In this document: positions 48,425 through 56,331 of the stretch, piece after piece
How positions within the stretch are numbered: the stretch's first letter is position 1
Layout of the letters: each line of letters opens with the position of its first letter
DNA from: Kosmotoga olearia TBF 19.5.1
GTDB lineage: Bacteria > Thermotogota > Thermotogae > Petrotogales > Kosmotogaceae
Assembly (NCBI RefSeq): GCF_000023325.1
Contig: NC_012785.1
Location: forward strand, 2,232,001 to 2,296,000
Direction of reading: 5' to 3'
DNA: 64,000 nucleotides
The notes under the pieces: model-generated
Databases searched by the model: none
What the model was told of the DNA's origin: nothing
What the model saw: only the letters and a program-made list of their open reading frames with translations
Position numbers and translations under genes: made by a program

Positions 48425-48453
48425 TTGCTGTTACGGTTCATACTAATTATACT
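48425..48453 (+). promoter_or_regulatory. Promoter of the M18 aminopeptidase gene
   Basis: TTGCTG (48425-48430), a 17-bp spacer and TATACT (48448-48453) form a good sigma-70-type promoter, with an inferred transcript start near 48460 and a 42-nt leader carrying GGGGAGG. Confidence 0.55.
48446..48451 (-). promoter_or_regulatory. Candidate -10 box of the ECF sigma operon
   Basis: TATAAT on the minus strand, 56 nt upstream of the sigma TTG. Its bases are shared with the -10 box of the divergent aminopeptidase promoter, so the two promoters would compete. No -35 consensus or clear ECF-type -35 (GGAAC-like) is visible. Confidence 0.4.
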
Positions 48454-48501
48454 ATAAAGAATTCTTATCCTCTGATAGAATATTACCGGGGAGGTGTGAA
48501 T

Positions 48502-49902
48502 GTGAATAGTAAAGACGAGCTCGTATTTAAACACAAAACAGCATGGAAAGATTTAAAAAGAGCTTCTATTGAGGAGTATTCTGGAGAATATCTTGCCTTC
48601 TTAAAGGAAGGATTAACCGAAAGAAAGGTTGTGAATTATTTAGTTGAATACCTTAGAGATAGAGGCTTTCTTTCGTTGGATGAACTTGAAGAAAAACCAG
48701 AAAAACTCTCTGGCGTTACCGGGGTTTATAACTCAAGGTCGGGCAAAACCCTGGTTGCGTTGCGCCTCGCTGAGGATTTTGAGAACGGATTCAGATTTGT
48801 GGGAGCTCATGCCGACGCACCAAGACTTGATTTGAAACCATTACCGGTGGTTGAAAAACAGGGACTTGTCCTTCTAAAAACCCACTATTACGGCGGCGTC
48901 AAAAAATATCAGTGGTTGAATATTCCTCTTGCGCTTGTTGGGGTCGTGGTGAAATCGAATGGCGATGTTGTAGAGATTTCTATAGGAACAGAACCGGGTG
49001 ACCCGGTGTTCGTTATAAGTGATCTTTTGCCTCATCTTGATAGGCGAAAAGGCGATATAAATGATGTTTTCAAAGGAAAGGATTTAAACGCGTTAGCTGC
49101 TTCCATACCGATAGATCTGGATAAGGATTCGAAAGAATCTGTGAAACTCCATTTTCTAAAACTCTTAAACAACAAATATGGTTTAACCGAGGAAGATTTT
49201 ATCAGTGCCGAACTCCAGTTGGTTCCAGCCATTGAGCCGAGGGAAATTGGGCTGGACAGGTCCATGATTGCTGGATACGGCCACGACGATAGGGTTTGTT
49301 CATTTGCAGCAATCACAGCTCTGGCTGATTCGAAGGAATTAAGAAAGAATGCCTGTGTCCTTATCTTCGATAAAGAAGAGATAGGAAGCGACGGTTTAAC
49401 GGGAGCTAAAGGAAGTTTCTGGATAAACACCCTCGTTAGAGTGGCGAGGTTGTTGAAAGCGTCTGATCCAGTTATGACGGTAAATTTAGCCCTTGAAAAG
49501 TCCTATATGTTATCCGGAGATGTTTCTGCTGCCATTAATCCAATGTTTGCAGATGTTCACGATGTGGAAAACGCTCCACGGCTGGGTTATGGAATAGTTC
49601 TGATGAAATATACAGGACGCGGCGGAAAATATGGTACCAGTGACGCCAGTGCTGAATTCGTCGCAAAGGTGAGAAAGATACTAAACGAAAATGAAATTCA
49701 CTGGCAAACAGCGATTCTCGGTGAAGTAGATCAGGGTGGCGGTGGAACGATTGCCAAATTTTTTGCAGAAAAAGGTATAGAGGTCATTGATGCAGGCCCG
49801 GCGGTTCTTGGAATGCATTCACCCTTTGAAATAATCTCAAAAGCTGATCTCTATGAAACATACAGAGCGTACAAAGCCTTTCTGGAGGGAAAGGATGAAT
49901 AA
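48502..49902 (+). CDS. M18 family zinc aminopeptidase
   Basis: 466 residues, dinuclear-zinc aminopeptidase I type. Metal ligands and catalytic residues appear in FVGAHADAPRLDLKP (His, Asp), GYGHDDRVCSFAAI (Asp), FDKEEIGSDGLTGAKGSF (the Glu-Glu pair), DVHDVENAPRLGYG (Asp) and GPAVLGMHSPFEIIS (His). The start is GTG 48502, 7 nt after GGAGG; upstream in-frame codons cover the promoter. It transcribes away from the sigma operon and overlaps nth by 8 nt. It is likely cytoplasmic and part of peptide use. Confidence 0.93.
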   Translation: MNSKDELVFKHKTAWKDLKRASIEEYSGEYLAFLKEGLTERKVVNYLVEYLRDRGFLSLDELEEKPEKLSGVTGVYNSRSGKTLVALRLAEDFENGFRFVGAHADAPRLDLKPLPVVEKQGLVLLKTHYYGGVKKYQWLNIPLALVGVVVKSNGDVVEISIGTEPGDPVFVISDLLPHLDRRKGDINDVFKGKDLNALAASIPIDLDKDSKESVKLHFLKLLNNKYGLTEEDFISAELQLVPAIEPREIGLDRSMIAGYGHDDRVCSFAAITALADSKELRKNACVLIFDKEEIGSDGLTGAKGSFWINTLVRVARLLKASDPVMTVNLALEKSYMLSGDVSAAINPMFADVHDVENAPRLGYGIVLMKYTGRGGKYGTSDASAEFVAKVRKILNENEIHWQTAILGEVDQGGGGTIAKFFAEKGIEVIDAGPAVLGMHSPFEIISKADLYETYRAYKAFLEGKDE

Positions 49903-50527
49903 TTGTAAACCGGAAGTTGTAGCGGCAAAAATAATCGAGCTTTTTCCGCGGATTCATCAGGACAGCGATCCTTACAGGGTCCTGGTTTCCACTGTGTTGA
50001 GTCAGAGGACGCGGGATGAAAACACAGAGGTGGCATCAAAAAAACTTTTCTCGGTCTACCCTGATGTTTTTGCTATAGCAAAAGCAAAACCTGAGGATCT
50101 TTACAATCTGATTAAAGCGGCCGGGATGTATCGACAAAAGGCAGAAAGGATAGTCGAAATCTCAAAGATTATTGTTGAGACATACAACGGGAAAGTTCCG
50201 GATACCCTTGAAGAATTAACCAAATTGCCCGGAGTAGGAAGGAAAACCGCGAATATCGTTCTCAACGTTTCTTTTGGGAAAGCAGCACTTGCTGTTGATA
50301 CACATGTTCATAGGATCTCAAACAGGCTCGGGTGGATAAAGACAAAACAGCCGGAACAGTCTGAATTTGAGCTTCAGAAGATTTTACCGGAGGAATTGTG
50401 GGGACCTTTGAATGGTTCTATGGTGGAATTCGGCCGAAGGGTGTGCAAGCCTGTAAATCCACAATGCAATGAGTGTCCCATCAATTCCTGCTGCCGGTAT
50501 TTCTCAGATGTTCAGAAAAAGAGGTGA
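49895..50527 (+). CDS. nth: Endonuclease III (Nth) DNA glycosylase/AP lyase
   Basis: 210 residues; removes oxidised pyrimidines. The helix-hairpin-helix ELTKLPGVGRKTANIVL carries the catalytic Lys, and VDTHVHRISNRLGW the catalytic Asp. The [4Fe-4S] cluster loop Cys-x6-Cys-x2-Cys-x5-Cys is near the C-terminus (CKPVNPQCNECPINSCC). ATG 49895 is 6 nt after GGAGG and overlaps the aminopeptidase end. Its last 47 nt overlap the convergent permease gene. Confidence 0.95.
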   Translation: MNNCKPEVVAAKIIELFPRIHQDSDPYRVLVSTVLSQRTRDENTEVASKKLFSVYPDVFAIAKAKPEDLYNLIKAAGMYRQKAERIVEISKIIVETYNGKVPDTLEELTKLPGVGRKTANIVLNVSFGKAALAVDTHVHRISNRLGWIKTKQPEQSEFELQKILPEELWGPLNGSMVEFGRRVCKPVNPQCNECPINSCCRYFSDVQKKR

Positions 50528-52112
50528 AGAAACCGCCTATCAGTGCCAGTGAGACCAGAACGACAATCACCAGCAAAGAGCTCAGAAATCTCGCTTCGAT
50601 GAGATGGCGGCTGGACATCAACCGATATATGGCAACGGTTATTGTGGGATAGCTATCTCCACCGAGGATTAGAGACCCGCTGAATTCGCCCATAGATATC
50701 GCAAAGATCACACTGAAGGATGCGATAAGCACCTTTCTGAAAAGAGGAACGATAATATGCCACAGAATTTGCAATGAGCTGGCACCATCTATTTTTGCCG
50801 CTTCTATTGCCGTTACGCTCACACCAGCGGTTCCAGCGTGGATCAGGTTCAGATTGATTGGAAGGGATACCACAAGGTAGAGCAGAATCATGGCCAGCGG
50901 TGGTGCAATAAACTTAAAAGAAGTGCTGTAAGATAGAGCAAGTATAGCCGGGGTTATTGATATACTTAGAAGAGAAATACCTCTTAAAATAAAGCTTCCA
51001 CGAGGTGTATCTCTTAATCCCCAGATCATAGAAAAACCGAGAACCATTCCTATTAAGGCTGTGGTTGCTGACAATAGCAGCGATCTTAAAATTGCCTCCG
51101 GGATGGTAGAACCCACGATAGGAATCTGCGATGATGTAAAGATGGTCACTATCCTGTCAAAGAGAAATTCTTTCCTTCGAAAATCGTAAACCGATCCAGC
51201 AAAACCCGCTATAACCGGCGCGCTTTCAAAAATCAGAAAGAGAACGGAGTAAACCTTCAGGTATTTTCTTTTTTCAATGTACCGTTCTCCATATTGAAAG
51301 CTCTCTCTCTTTTCGAAGAAAGAAAGAAAAAATCCAAAGGCAAATATGAAAAGAAATTGGAGTATTGCCAGAGAAATCGCGATATTTGGTTTGGCAAGTA
51401 GTTTGAGGTACATGTAAATCGCAACCTCCAGGGTCGCGTACTGCGAGCCACCGAGAATCAAAACAACAGCAAAGGAAGTGAAGCAGTAAGAAAAAATGAG
51501 AATAGTTCCGGCCACTAATGCAGGAAGAACCAGAGGAAATTCAATCTTCCAGAATATCTTCCATTTATTCGCACCATCAGACAGTGCGTTTTCTATCTGT
51601 TCTTTTGGGATTCCTGCAAGTGCATCACCGAGAACTCTAACAAGTATCGGGGCGTTGTAAAAAATATGTCCAAGCAAGATCGCGGTGAAGGTGTAAAGAA
51701 TCTGAAGCTTGATCCCAAAAATCCCCAGGAAGGAATTGAGTATACCATTTCTTCCGTACATTATCAGAAAACCTACAACCGCTGATATCCCCGGTAAAAA
51801 AAACGGAATGAACGTCGTTATGTAAAGGAGTTTCGCTAGAGTATCATTGTGGTGGGCATAGTAATAAGCAGCCGGAAATCCAACAAGAACAGCCAGCAGC
51901 GTGCTTATTGTTGCCTGAAACACAGTAAATTTCAAAATCTTCTGAATTGTATTGCTTCTTATTATTGTCAAAACTTCGCTTCCTCTGGCGGAGCCAAAGG
52001 AAGCGAACAATGGATAAAGTATAAAGAGAACCGCGATTGCTAACGTCAAAAAAAGAGCCAGATAGAATTTATTCGTAGATAACACTCTCCCAGAGGGCAA
52101 TAATTTTTTCAA
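50481..52112 (-). CDS. thiP: Thiamine ABC transporter permease (ThiP-like)
   Basis: 543 residues with about 12 membrane helices in two fused permease halves. Each carries an EAA-type loop (IENALSDGANKWKIFWKIEFPLVLPAL near 180 and AIEAAKIDGASSLQILWHIIVPLF near 445). Fused permeases of this shape are ThiP or Fe3+ transporters; the TPP riboswitch ahead of the operon identifies thiamine. The start is uncertain: TTG 52112 gives the longest frame, and GTG 52085 is an alternative; neither has a clear ribosome-binding site, so reinitiation after thiB is likely. No thiQ ATPase follows; the gene runs 47 nt into the end of nth. Confidence 0.85.
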   Translation of the reverse strand: MKKLLPSGRVLSTNKFYLALFLTLAIAVLFILYPLFASFGSARGSEVLTIIRSNTIQKILKFTVFQATISTLLAVLVGFPAAYYYAHHNDTLAKLLYITTFIPFFLPGISAVVGFLIMYGRNGILNSFLGIFGIKLQILYTFTAILLGHIFYNAPILVRVLGDALAGIPKEQIENALSDGANKWKIFWKIEFPLVLPALVAGTILIFSYCFTSFAVVLILGGSQYATLEVAIYMYLKLLAKPNIAISLAILQFLFIFAFGFFLSFFEKRESFQYGERYIEKRKYLKVYSVLFLIFESAPVIAGFAGSVYDFRRKEFLFDRIVTIFTSSQIPIVGSTIPEAILRSLLLSATTALIGMVLGFSMIWGLRDTPRGSFILRGISLLSISITPAILALSYSTSFKFIAPPLAMILLYLVVSLPINLNLIHAGTAGVSVTAIEAAKIDGASSLQILWHIIVPLFRKVLIASFSVIFAISMGEFSGSLILGGDSYPTITVAIYRLMSSRHLIEARFLSSLLVIVVLVSLALIGGFFTSFSEHLRNTGSRN

Positions 52113-53055
52113 TATCGATATTTTCAGGAACAGAGAGAAGTTCGGTAGGTTTCACCGCGTAGTTAAACGCTTCTGGCAGATCAATTTCTATAACCGGGAA
52201 CATCCACTGATTCAGCGGAATGCTGTTCTGGCATTCCGGGGAAATAAGAAAATCGATGAATTTTTGAGCAGCCTCTAAATTATCCGTCCATTTGCAGATT
52301 CCGGCTCCCTCGATTTGAACGTAACCTTTTCCACCTGGAATGATGGCTCCATAATATACCTTTCCATAATAGTGGTAGGAGTACGCTCCGTCGGTTGCAT
52401 AGCTAACCATCATGGGTGCTTCTCCGGCTTCAAACTTTTCAAAAGCATCATCCCAACCAAAGGTAATTGTAAGTATAGAATCCTTTAAATTTCGCCAGAA
52501 TTCGACAAAATCCTCATCTTCCTGGTGTAATAGGTATGTCCACATTACAAAGGACAACCCTGTACTGGAAGTTCTTGGATCCTGAATGATGAGGCTTCTT
52601 CTGAATCGTTTTTCGGTTAGCTGGTCAAGAGATTCGATATCGAGTTTGCCATATTCTGCGTGGTCATAGATTATTGCAATCGCTCCGTAGTCATAAGGTG
52701 TCAGTCGCCACTGGGGGTCAAAAATCAGGGACTTATCGACAATCGAATCTGCATTCTTTGGTTTGTAGCTAAGGAAGATATCCTCTTCAAAGGCTCTCTT
52801 TGCCAGTAGGTTGTCGATACCTATGACCACATCAACATCTGACTTTTCCCTCTCCGCAATGACCTTTGACAAAACCGCTCCGGCGTCACCGTAGGTTCTC
52901 ACCACAACCTCTATCCCGGTGAGCTCTTCAAATTTTGGAAAGGCTTCTCGCGCGAGAGGAAGCAGACTGTCGTAGGTGTAAACCACCAGTTTTTCAGATA
53001 AAACCAGTGAAGACACAAGGAACATCAGAAGAATCAGCAACACAGTCCTTTTCAT
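52069..53055 (-). CDS. thiB: Thiamine ABC transporter substrate-binding protein (ThiB-like)
   Basis: 328 residues with a signal peptide (1-20, MKRTVLLILLMFLVSSLVLS). Mature part LVVYTYDSLLP...FEELTGIEVVVRTYGDAGAVLSKVIAE and the segment GEAPMMVSYATDGAYSYHYY are typical of ThiB/TbpA; the Trp/Tyr-rich thiamine site looks present. It binds thiamine or its phosphates outside the membrane. ATG 53055 follows GGAGGG. The frame continues upstream through the riboswitch and its terminator, which is not coding. Confidence 0.9.
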   Translation of the reverse strand: MKRTVLLILLMFLVSSLVLSEKLVVYTYDSLLPLAREAFPKFEELTGIEVVVRTYGDAGAVLSKVIAEREKSDVDVVIGIDNLLAKRAFEEDIFLSYKPKNADSIVDKSLIFDPQWRLTPYDYGAIAIIYDHAEYGKLDIESLDQLTEKRFRRSLIIQDPRTSSTGLSFVMWTYLLHQEDEDFVEFWRNLKDSILTITFGWDDAFEKFEAGEAPMMVSYATDGAYSYHYYGKVYYGAIIPGGKGYVQIEGAGICKWTDNLEAAQKFIDFLISPECQNSIPLNQWMFPVIEIDLPEAFNYAVKPTELLSVPENIDIEKIIALWESVIYE

Positions 53056-53070
53056 TTTAAATCCCTCCCT

Positions 53071-53097
53071 AAAAAAAATGACCGTCCGGGGGACGGT
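53071..53097 (-). terminator. Riboswitch-controlled intrinsic terminator
   Basis: On the minus strand ACCGTCC-CCC-GGACGGT is followed by CA and eight T, 16-40 nt before the thiB start. The segment TCCCCCGG in it is complementary over 8 bp to CCGGGGGA at the 5' end of the TPP aptamer. Confidence 0.9.
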
Positions 53098-53103
53098 TCG
53101 AAA

Positions 53104-53193
53104 ACGCCCTCCCTTCGCCGGTATTACCCGGATCAGGTTCAAGGGGTCTGCGCCGAACGCACTCTCAGCCTGTACAGGCTCCCCCGGCAGTTC
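53104..53193 (-). ncRNA. TPP riboswitch (thi-box)
   Basis: Read on the minus strand the leader contains the conserved thi-box elements in order: GGGGGAGCC, a short P3-like GTACA hairpin closing in GGCTGAGA, then GACCCCTTGAACCTGATC, CGGGTAATACCGGCGAAGGGA. These match the TPP aptamer consensus (CTGAGA and ACCTGATC ... GGTAATACCGGCG). It is followed by a hairpin terminator, so TPP binding should turn transcription of thiBP off. Boundaries are approximate at the P1 stem. Confidence 0.96.
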
Positions 53194-53194
53194 C

Positions 53195-53200
53195 ATTATA
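53195..53200 (-). promoter_or_regulatory. -10 box of the thiB-thiP transcript
   Basis: TATAAT on the minus strand, with TTCCAT at a 17-bp spacer upstream. The inferred transcript start near 53188 places the first bases of the aptamer at the very 5' end of the RNA. Confidence 0.55.
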
Positions 53201-53274
53201 ACAGTTTTATTGTTATCATGGAAGTGATAGAATCTATACTCAGGCTTTGAGGTAGTATCAAAGGAGCGTTCAAC

Positions 53275-56200
53275 TTGAATGAGAAAGAACTGATAATAAC
53301 AAAGGATCCATTTCTCTGGGTAATCGAAAATCTCGAAAGAATCCCCGAAAGTTCTGTAATCATTTTCCCTTCGGAAAGGGAATTGCAAAGATTCCTATCC
53401 TTTCATTCACCATCAGGAGATGAAGGGATTTTCTTTTCACATGATGTTTTTCCCTTTGAAGACGTCAGGGTTTCCGCATATGTGAGAAATCATCGTATGA
53501 GCTGCTTGAGCAACCTTCAGAATAAAAACATCAAAAGGATCTACACCAGTCTGGATGCGATTCTGAGGAAAACGCTTCCTCCTGAAGCAATGAAAGGAAG
53601 TACGAAAAAGATTAGAATTGACGATCCTTTTGGATTTCATCCAGACAAACTCGTCGAGATGGGTTACGAAAGGGTTTTTACCGTTGTTGAACCCGGGCAG
53701 TTTTCCTGGAAAGGCGAAGTCGTTGATATTTTTGTTCCAGGCAGCGTTTTACCGTATAGATTGATTCTCTTCGATGACATAGTCGAGGAGATAAAGCTTT
53801 TTGACCCGGGAAACCAAAGAAGCGTAAAACACATTAGTGAAATTGAGATCTTTCCAGCTGGTGAAGTACTTACAATTGAAGAAAACGTCTCTTTGGCAAA
53901 ACTCAGAATAGAAAACGCGGAAAAAGCTACCGGAAAAAGGTTTTCCATCAGCCCTCTCAACTGGCAAAGGATGGATACAGTGGTGGGGCTTTTTTACAGG
54001 CAGCAGGCCTGGCTGGGAGATTATCTTGGCGATGACTGCTTTTTCCTTTTTGTAGATCCCGAAGAAGGACTGAAAGACTTTGAACTCAGGGAAAGAGAAA
54101 CCCTAGAAATTCTCTCGAACAAAGAAGTCGAAAAATTCATATATAGGAGGTTCGGAACCTTTTCACCTACTCTGCTGTATTCGGTGAAAAAGTATGGATT
54201 GATTTCTAAGAGAGAGGTTGAGACTTTCGAGTGGACATCTTTAAAGTACGAAGATGTTAAAGCAACCAGGAAAAATCTGCCGAGAAAACAAGAAAAATAC
54301 GTTCCCAAGGCCCCTGTTTTTGACTGGAGCGAGCTTGAAGAAGGTGATTTTGTCGTTCATATTGAGTACGGCATTGGAAAGTTTCTTGGAATAAGAAAGA
54401 TTAACGGCGTTCTGGGAACCCGGGAATACCTCACTATTGAATATCGCGAAGGTTCGAAGATTTACGTTCCGATAGAACGCCTCGACCGTGTCCATAAGTA
54501 TGTTGGGGATACGGATAATATACAGTTGAATTCATTAAGAGGGAACGCCTGGAAGAAACGAAAGAAACGGGTTGAGAAAGAGGTAAAGGAAAGGATAAAA
54601 GAACTGGCGTTGCTGTACGGTACGAGGGAGCATTTAAGGGGATTGAGCTTGAAAGGAGATCCCACCCTGGAGGATGCGTTCAAGAGAAGTTTTCCCCATC
54701 TTGAGACAGAAGATCAGGCAAAGGCTATAGAAGAGGTACTGGACGACCTTGCTGACGAAAAACCAATGGACAGGCTTGTTAGCGGCGATGCGGGTTATGG
54801 CAAAACAGAGGTTGCTTTGAGAGCAGCTTTTCGAGCGGTGGTTTCAGGAAAGCAAGTTTCGATTCTCGTTCCGACGACAGTTTTGGCGCGTCAGCATTAT
54901 GAAACCTTCAAAAACAGGCTTGAACCCTTTGGAGTTAACGTAGATATACTCGATAGATACCGCACACCGAAAGAAAGACAGAAGATACTTCGTGAGTTGA
55001 AGAATGGAAAAATCGACGTAATAATTGGTACTCACAGCCTGCTCTCTAAAGACGTGCGTTTCGCTGATCTGGGGCTGGTAATAATCGATGAAGAGCAGCT
55101 CTTCGGGGTAATGCAGAAGGAACATTTGAAGAAACTCAGGCTTGAGGTCAACGTTTTGACCATGAGTGCCACACCAATTCCCAGAACACTTTACATGGCA
55201 CTTTCAGGGCTCAGAGAACTTTCCATGATCGCGACTCCACCCATTGGGAGAACCATGCCGGAAACGTATGTCGGTCCCGTCAACGACAGGTTGATCAGAA
55301 CGGCTGTTTTGAGAGAGATCAATCGTGGGGGTCAGGTTATATACGTCCATAACAGGGTAAACGAGCTCAACAAACTCGAAAATAAGATCAGAACATTGCT
55401 TCCTGAGGTTGAAATTGGAGTGGCGCATGGCCAGATGCCCAAAAGGCTTTTCGAAAAAAATGTGGGTGATTTCTACTCTGGCAAGCTTCAGATGCTGTTA
55501 TGCACAACCATCATAGAAAGCGGTGTTGACATTCCCAATGCGAACACCCTTATAGTTGATGATTCTCAGAGATATGGGCTGGCTCAACTTTATCAATTGA
55601 GAGGAAGGGTAGGCAGAAGCACCAGAAGAGCATTTGCGTACTTTTTGTACAATCCTAAACGTCTGACGCCAAAAGCAAAAGAACGTTTGAAGGCTTTGAG
55701 GGAATTTTCCGGACCAGGGAGCGGAATGAAACTCGCCATAAAGGATATGGAAATAAGGGGATTCGGAGAATTACTTGGCAAAGAACAGCACGGAAATATT
55801 TCCTCCATCGGGTTGTACCTGTACAAAGAGATGGTGGAGAGAGCTGTAGCTGAAGCCAGAGGCATAAAGGAACTCGAACCACTGGAAGAAAAATTCATAG
55901 ATACCGAATTGCACAATATACCCTATGATATGGTAATCCCTGAGGAATACATCAACGATTCTTTTGAAAGGATGAAGATTTATAGGCGGATAGCAATGAG
56001 CAGGTCCGTTGAAGAGATCACAGAAATCGAGGAAGAATTGAAGGATAGGTTTGGCACTTTACCCGATGAAGTAAGATCTCTTCTCGATGCTGCGAGAATA
56101 AGAATAGCCGCTTATAACCTATCAATAAAGTTCATAGAATACGACCCGCATTCTGAAGCGGTTATTATCGGATTGAAGGAAAGCGGGAAGAAAAATGTAA

Positions 56201-56331
56201 AGATATTCGATGGTTTAAGAAACATTTTCAACGAGAAGGAGTCAAAGGTTATCCTGTACAATATCAAGGAAGAAAAACTCCTTGATACAATAAAAGCTAT
56301 CTTTCTTGGAGATGATAAAGATGATTCATGA
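53275..56331 (+). CDS. mfd: Transcription-repair coupling factor Mfd
   Basis: 1018 residues, shorter than the about 1150 of E. coli. After a shortened UvrB-like N-terminal part come the RNA-polymerase-interacting CarD-like domain (EEGDFVVHIEYGIGKFLGI, about 355), the SF2 translocase with Walker A SGDAGYGKTEVALRAAF (about 500), the DEEQ-type motif IIDEEQLFGVMQKE, the helicase C-terminal domain LLCTTIIESGVDIPNANTLI, and the TRCF domain. The start is TTG 53275, about 7 nt after AAGGAG. mfd and mnmE overlap. It is divergent from thiB. Confidence 0.95.
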   Translation: MNEKELIITKDPFLWVIENLERIPESSVIIFPSERELQRFLSFHSPSGDEGIFFSHDVFPFEDVRVSAYVRNHRMSCLSNLQNKNIKRIYTSLDAILRKTLPPEAMKGSTKKIRIDDPFGFHPDKLVEMGYERVFTVVEPGQFSWKGEVVDIFVPGSVLPYRLILFDDIVEEIKLFDPGNQRSVKHISEIEIFPAGEVLTIEENVSLAKLRIENAEKATGKRFSISPLNWQRMDTVVGLFYRQQAWLGDYLGDDCFFLFVDPEEGLKDFELRERETLEILSNKEVEKFIYRRFGTFSPTLLYSVKKYGLISKREVETFEWTSLKYEDVKATRKNLPRKQEKYVPKAPVFDWSELEEGDFVVHIEYGIGKFLGIRKINGVLGTREYLTIEYREGSKIYVPIERLDRVHKYVGDTDNIQLNSLRGNAWKKRKKRVEKEVKERIKELALLYGTREHLRGLSLKGDPTLEDAFKRSFPHLETEDQAKAIEEVLDDLADEKPMDRLVSGDAGYGKTEVALRAAFRAVVSGKQVSILVPTTVLARQHYETFKNRLEPFGVNVDILDRYRTPKERQKILRELKNGKIDVIIGTHSLLSKDVRFADLGLVIIDEEQLFGVMQKEHLKKLRLEVNVLTMSATPIPRTLYMALSGLRELSMIATPPIGRTMPETYVGPVNDRLIRTAVLREINRGGQVIYVHNRVNELNKLENKIRTLLPEVEIGVAHGQMPKRLFEKNVGDFYSGKLQMLLCTTIIESGVDIPNANTLIVDDSQRYGLAQLYQLRGRVGRSTRRAFAYFLYNPKRLTPKAKERLKALREFSGPGSGMKLAIKDMEIRGFGELLGKEQHGNISSIGLYLYKEMVERAVAEARGIKELEPLEEKFIDTELHNIPYDMVIPEEYINDSFERMKIYRRIAMSRSVEEITEIEEELKDRFGTLPDEVRSLLDAARIRIAAYNLSIKFIEYDPHSEAVIIGLKESGKKNVKIFDGLRNIFNEKESKVILYNIKEEKLLDTIKAIFLGDDKDDS

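Noticed and set aside
48406-48501. Upstream extension of the M18 aminopeptidase frame
   Set aside because: It overlaps the divergent promoters and has no ribosome-binding site. The GTG at 48502 follows GGGGAGGTG and gives normal family length.
53056-53388. Upstream extension of the thiB reading frame by about 110 codons
   Set aside because: It covers the TPP riboswitch, the terminator and part of the opposite mfd gene, and would hide the signal peptide. The ATG at 53055 has a proper GGAGGG.
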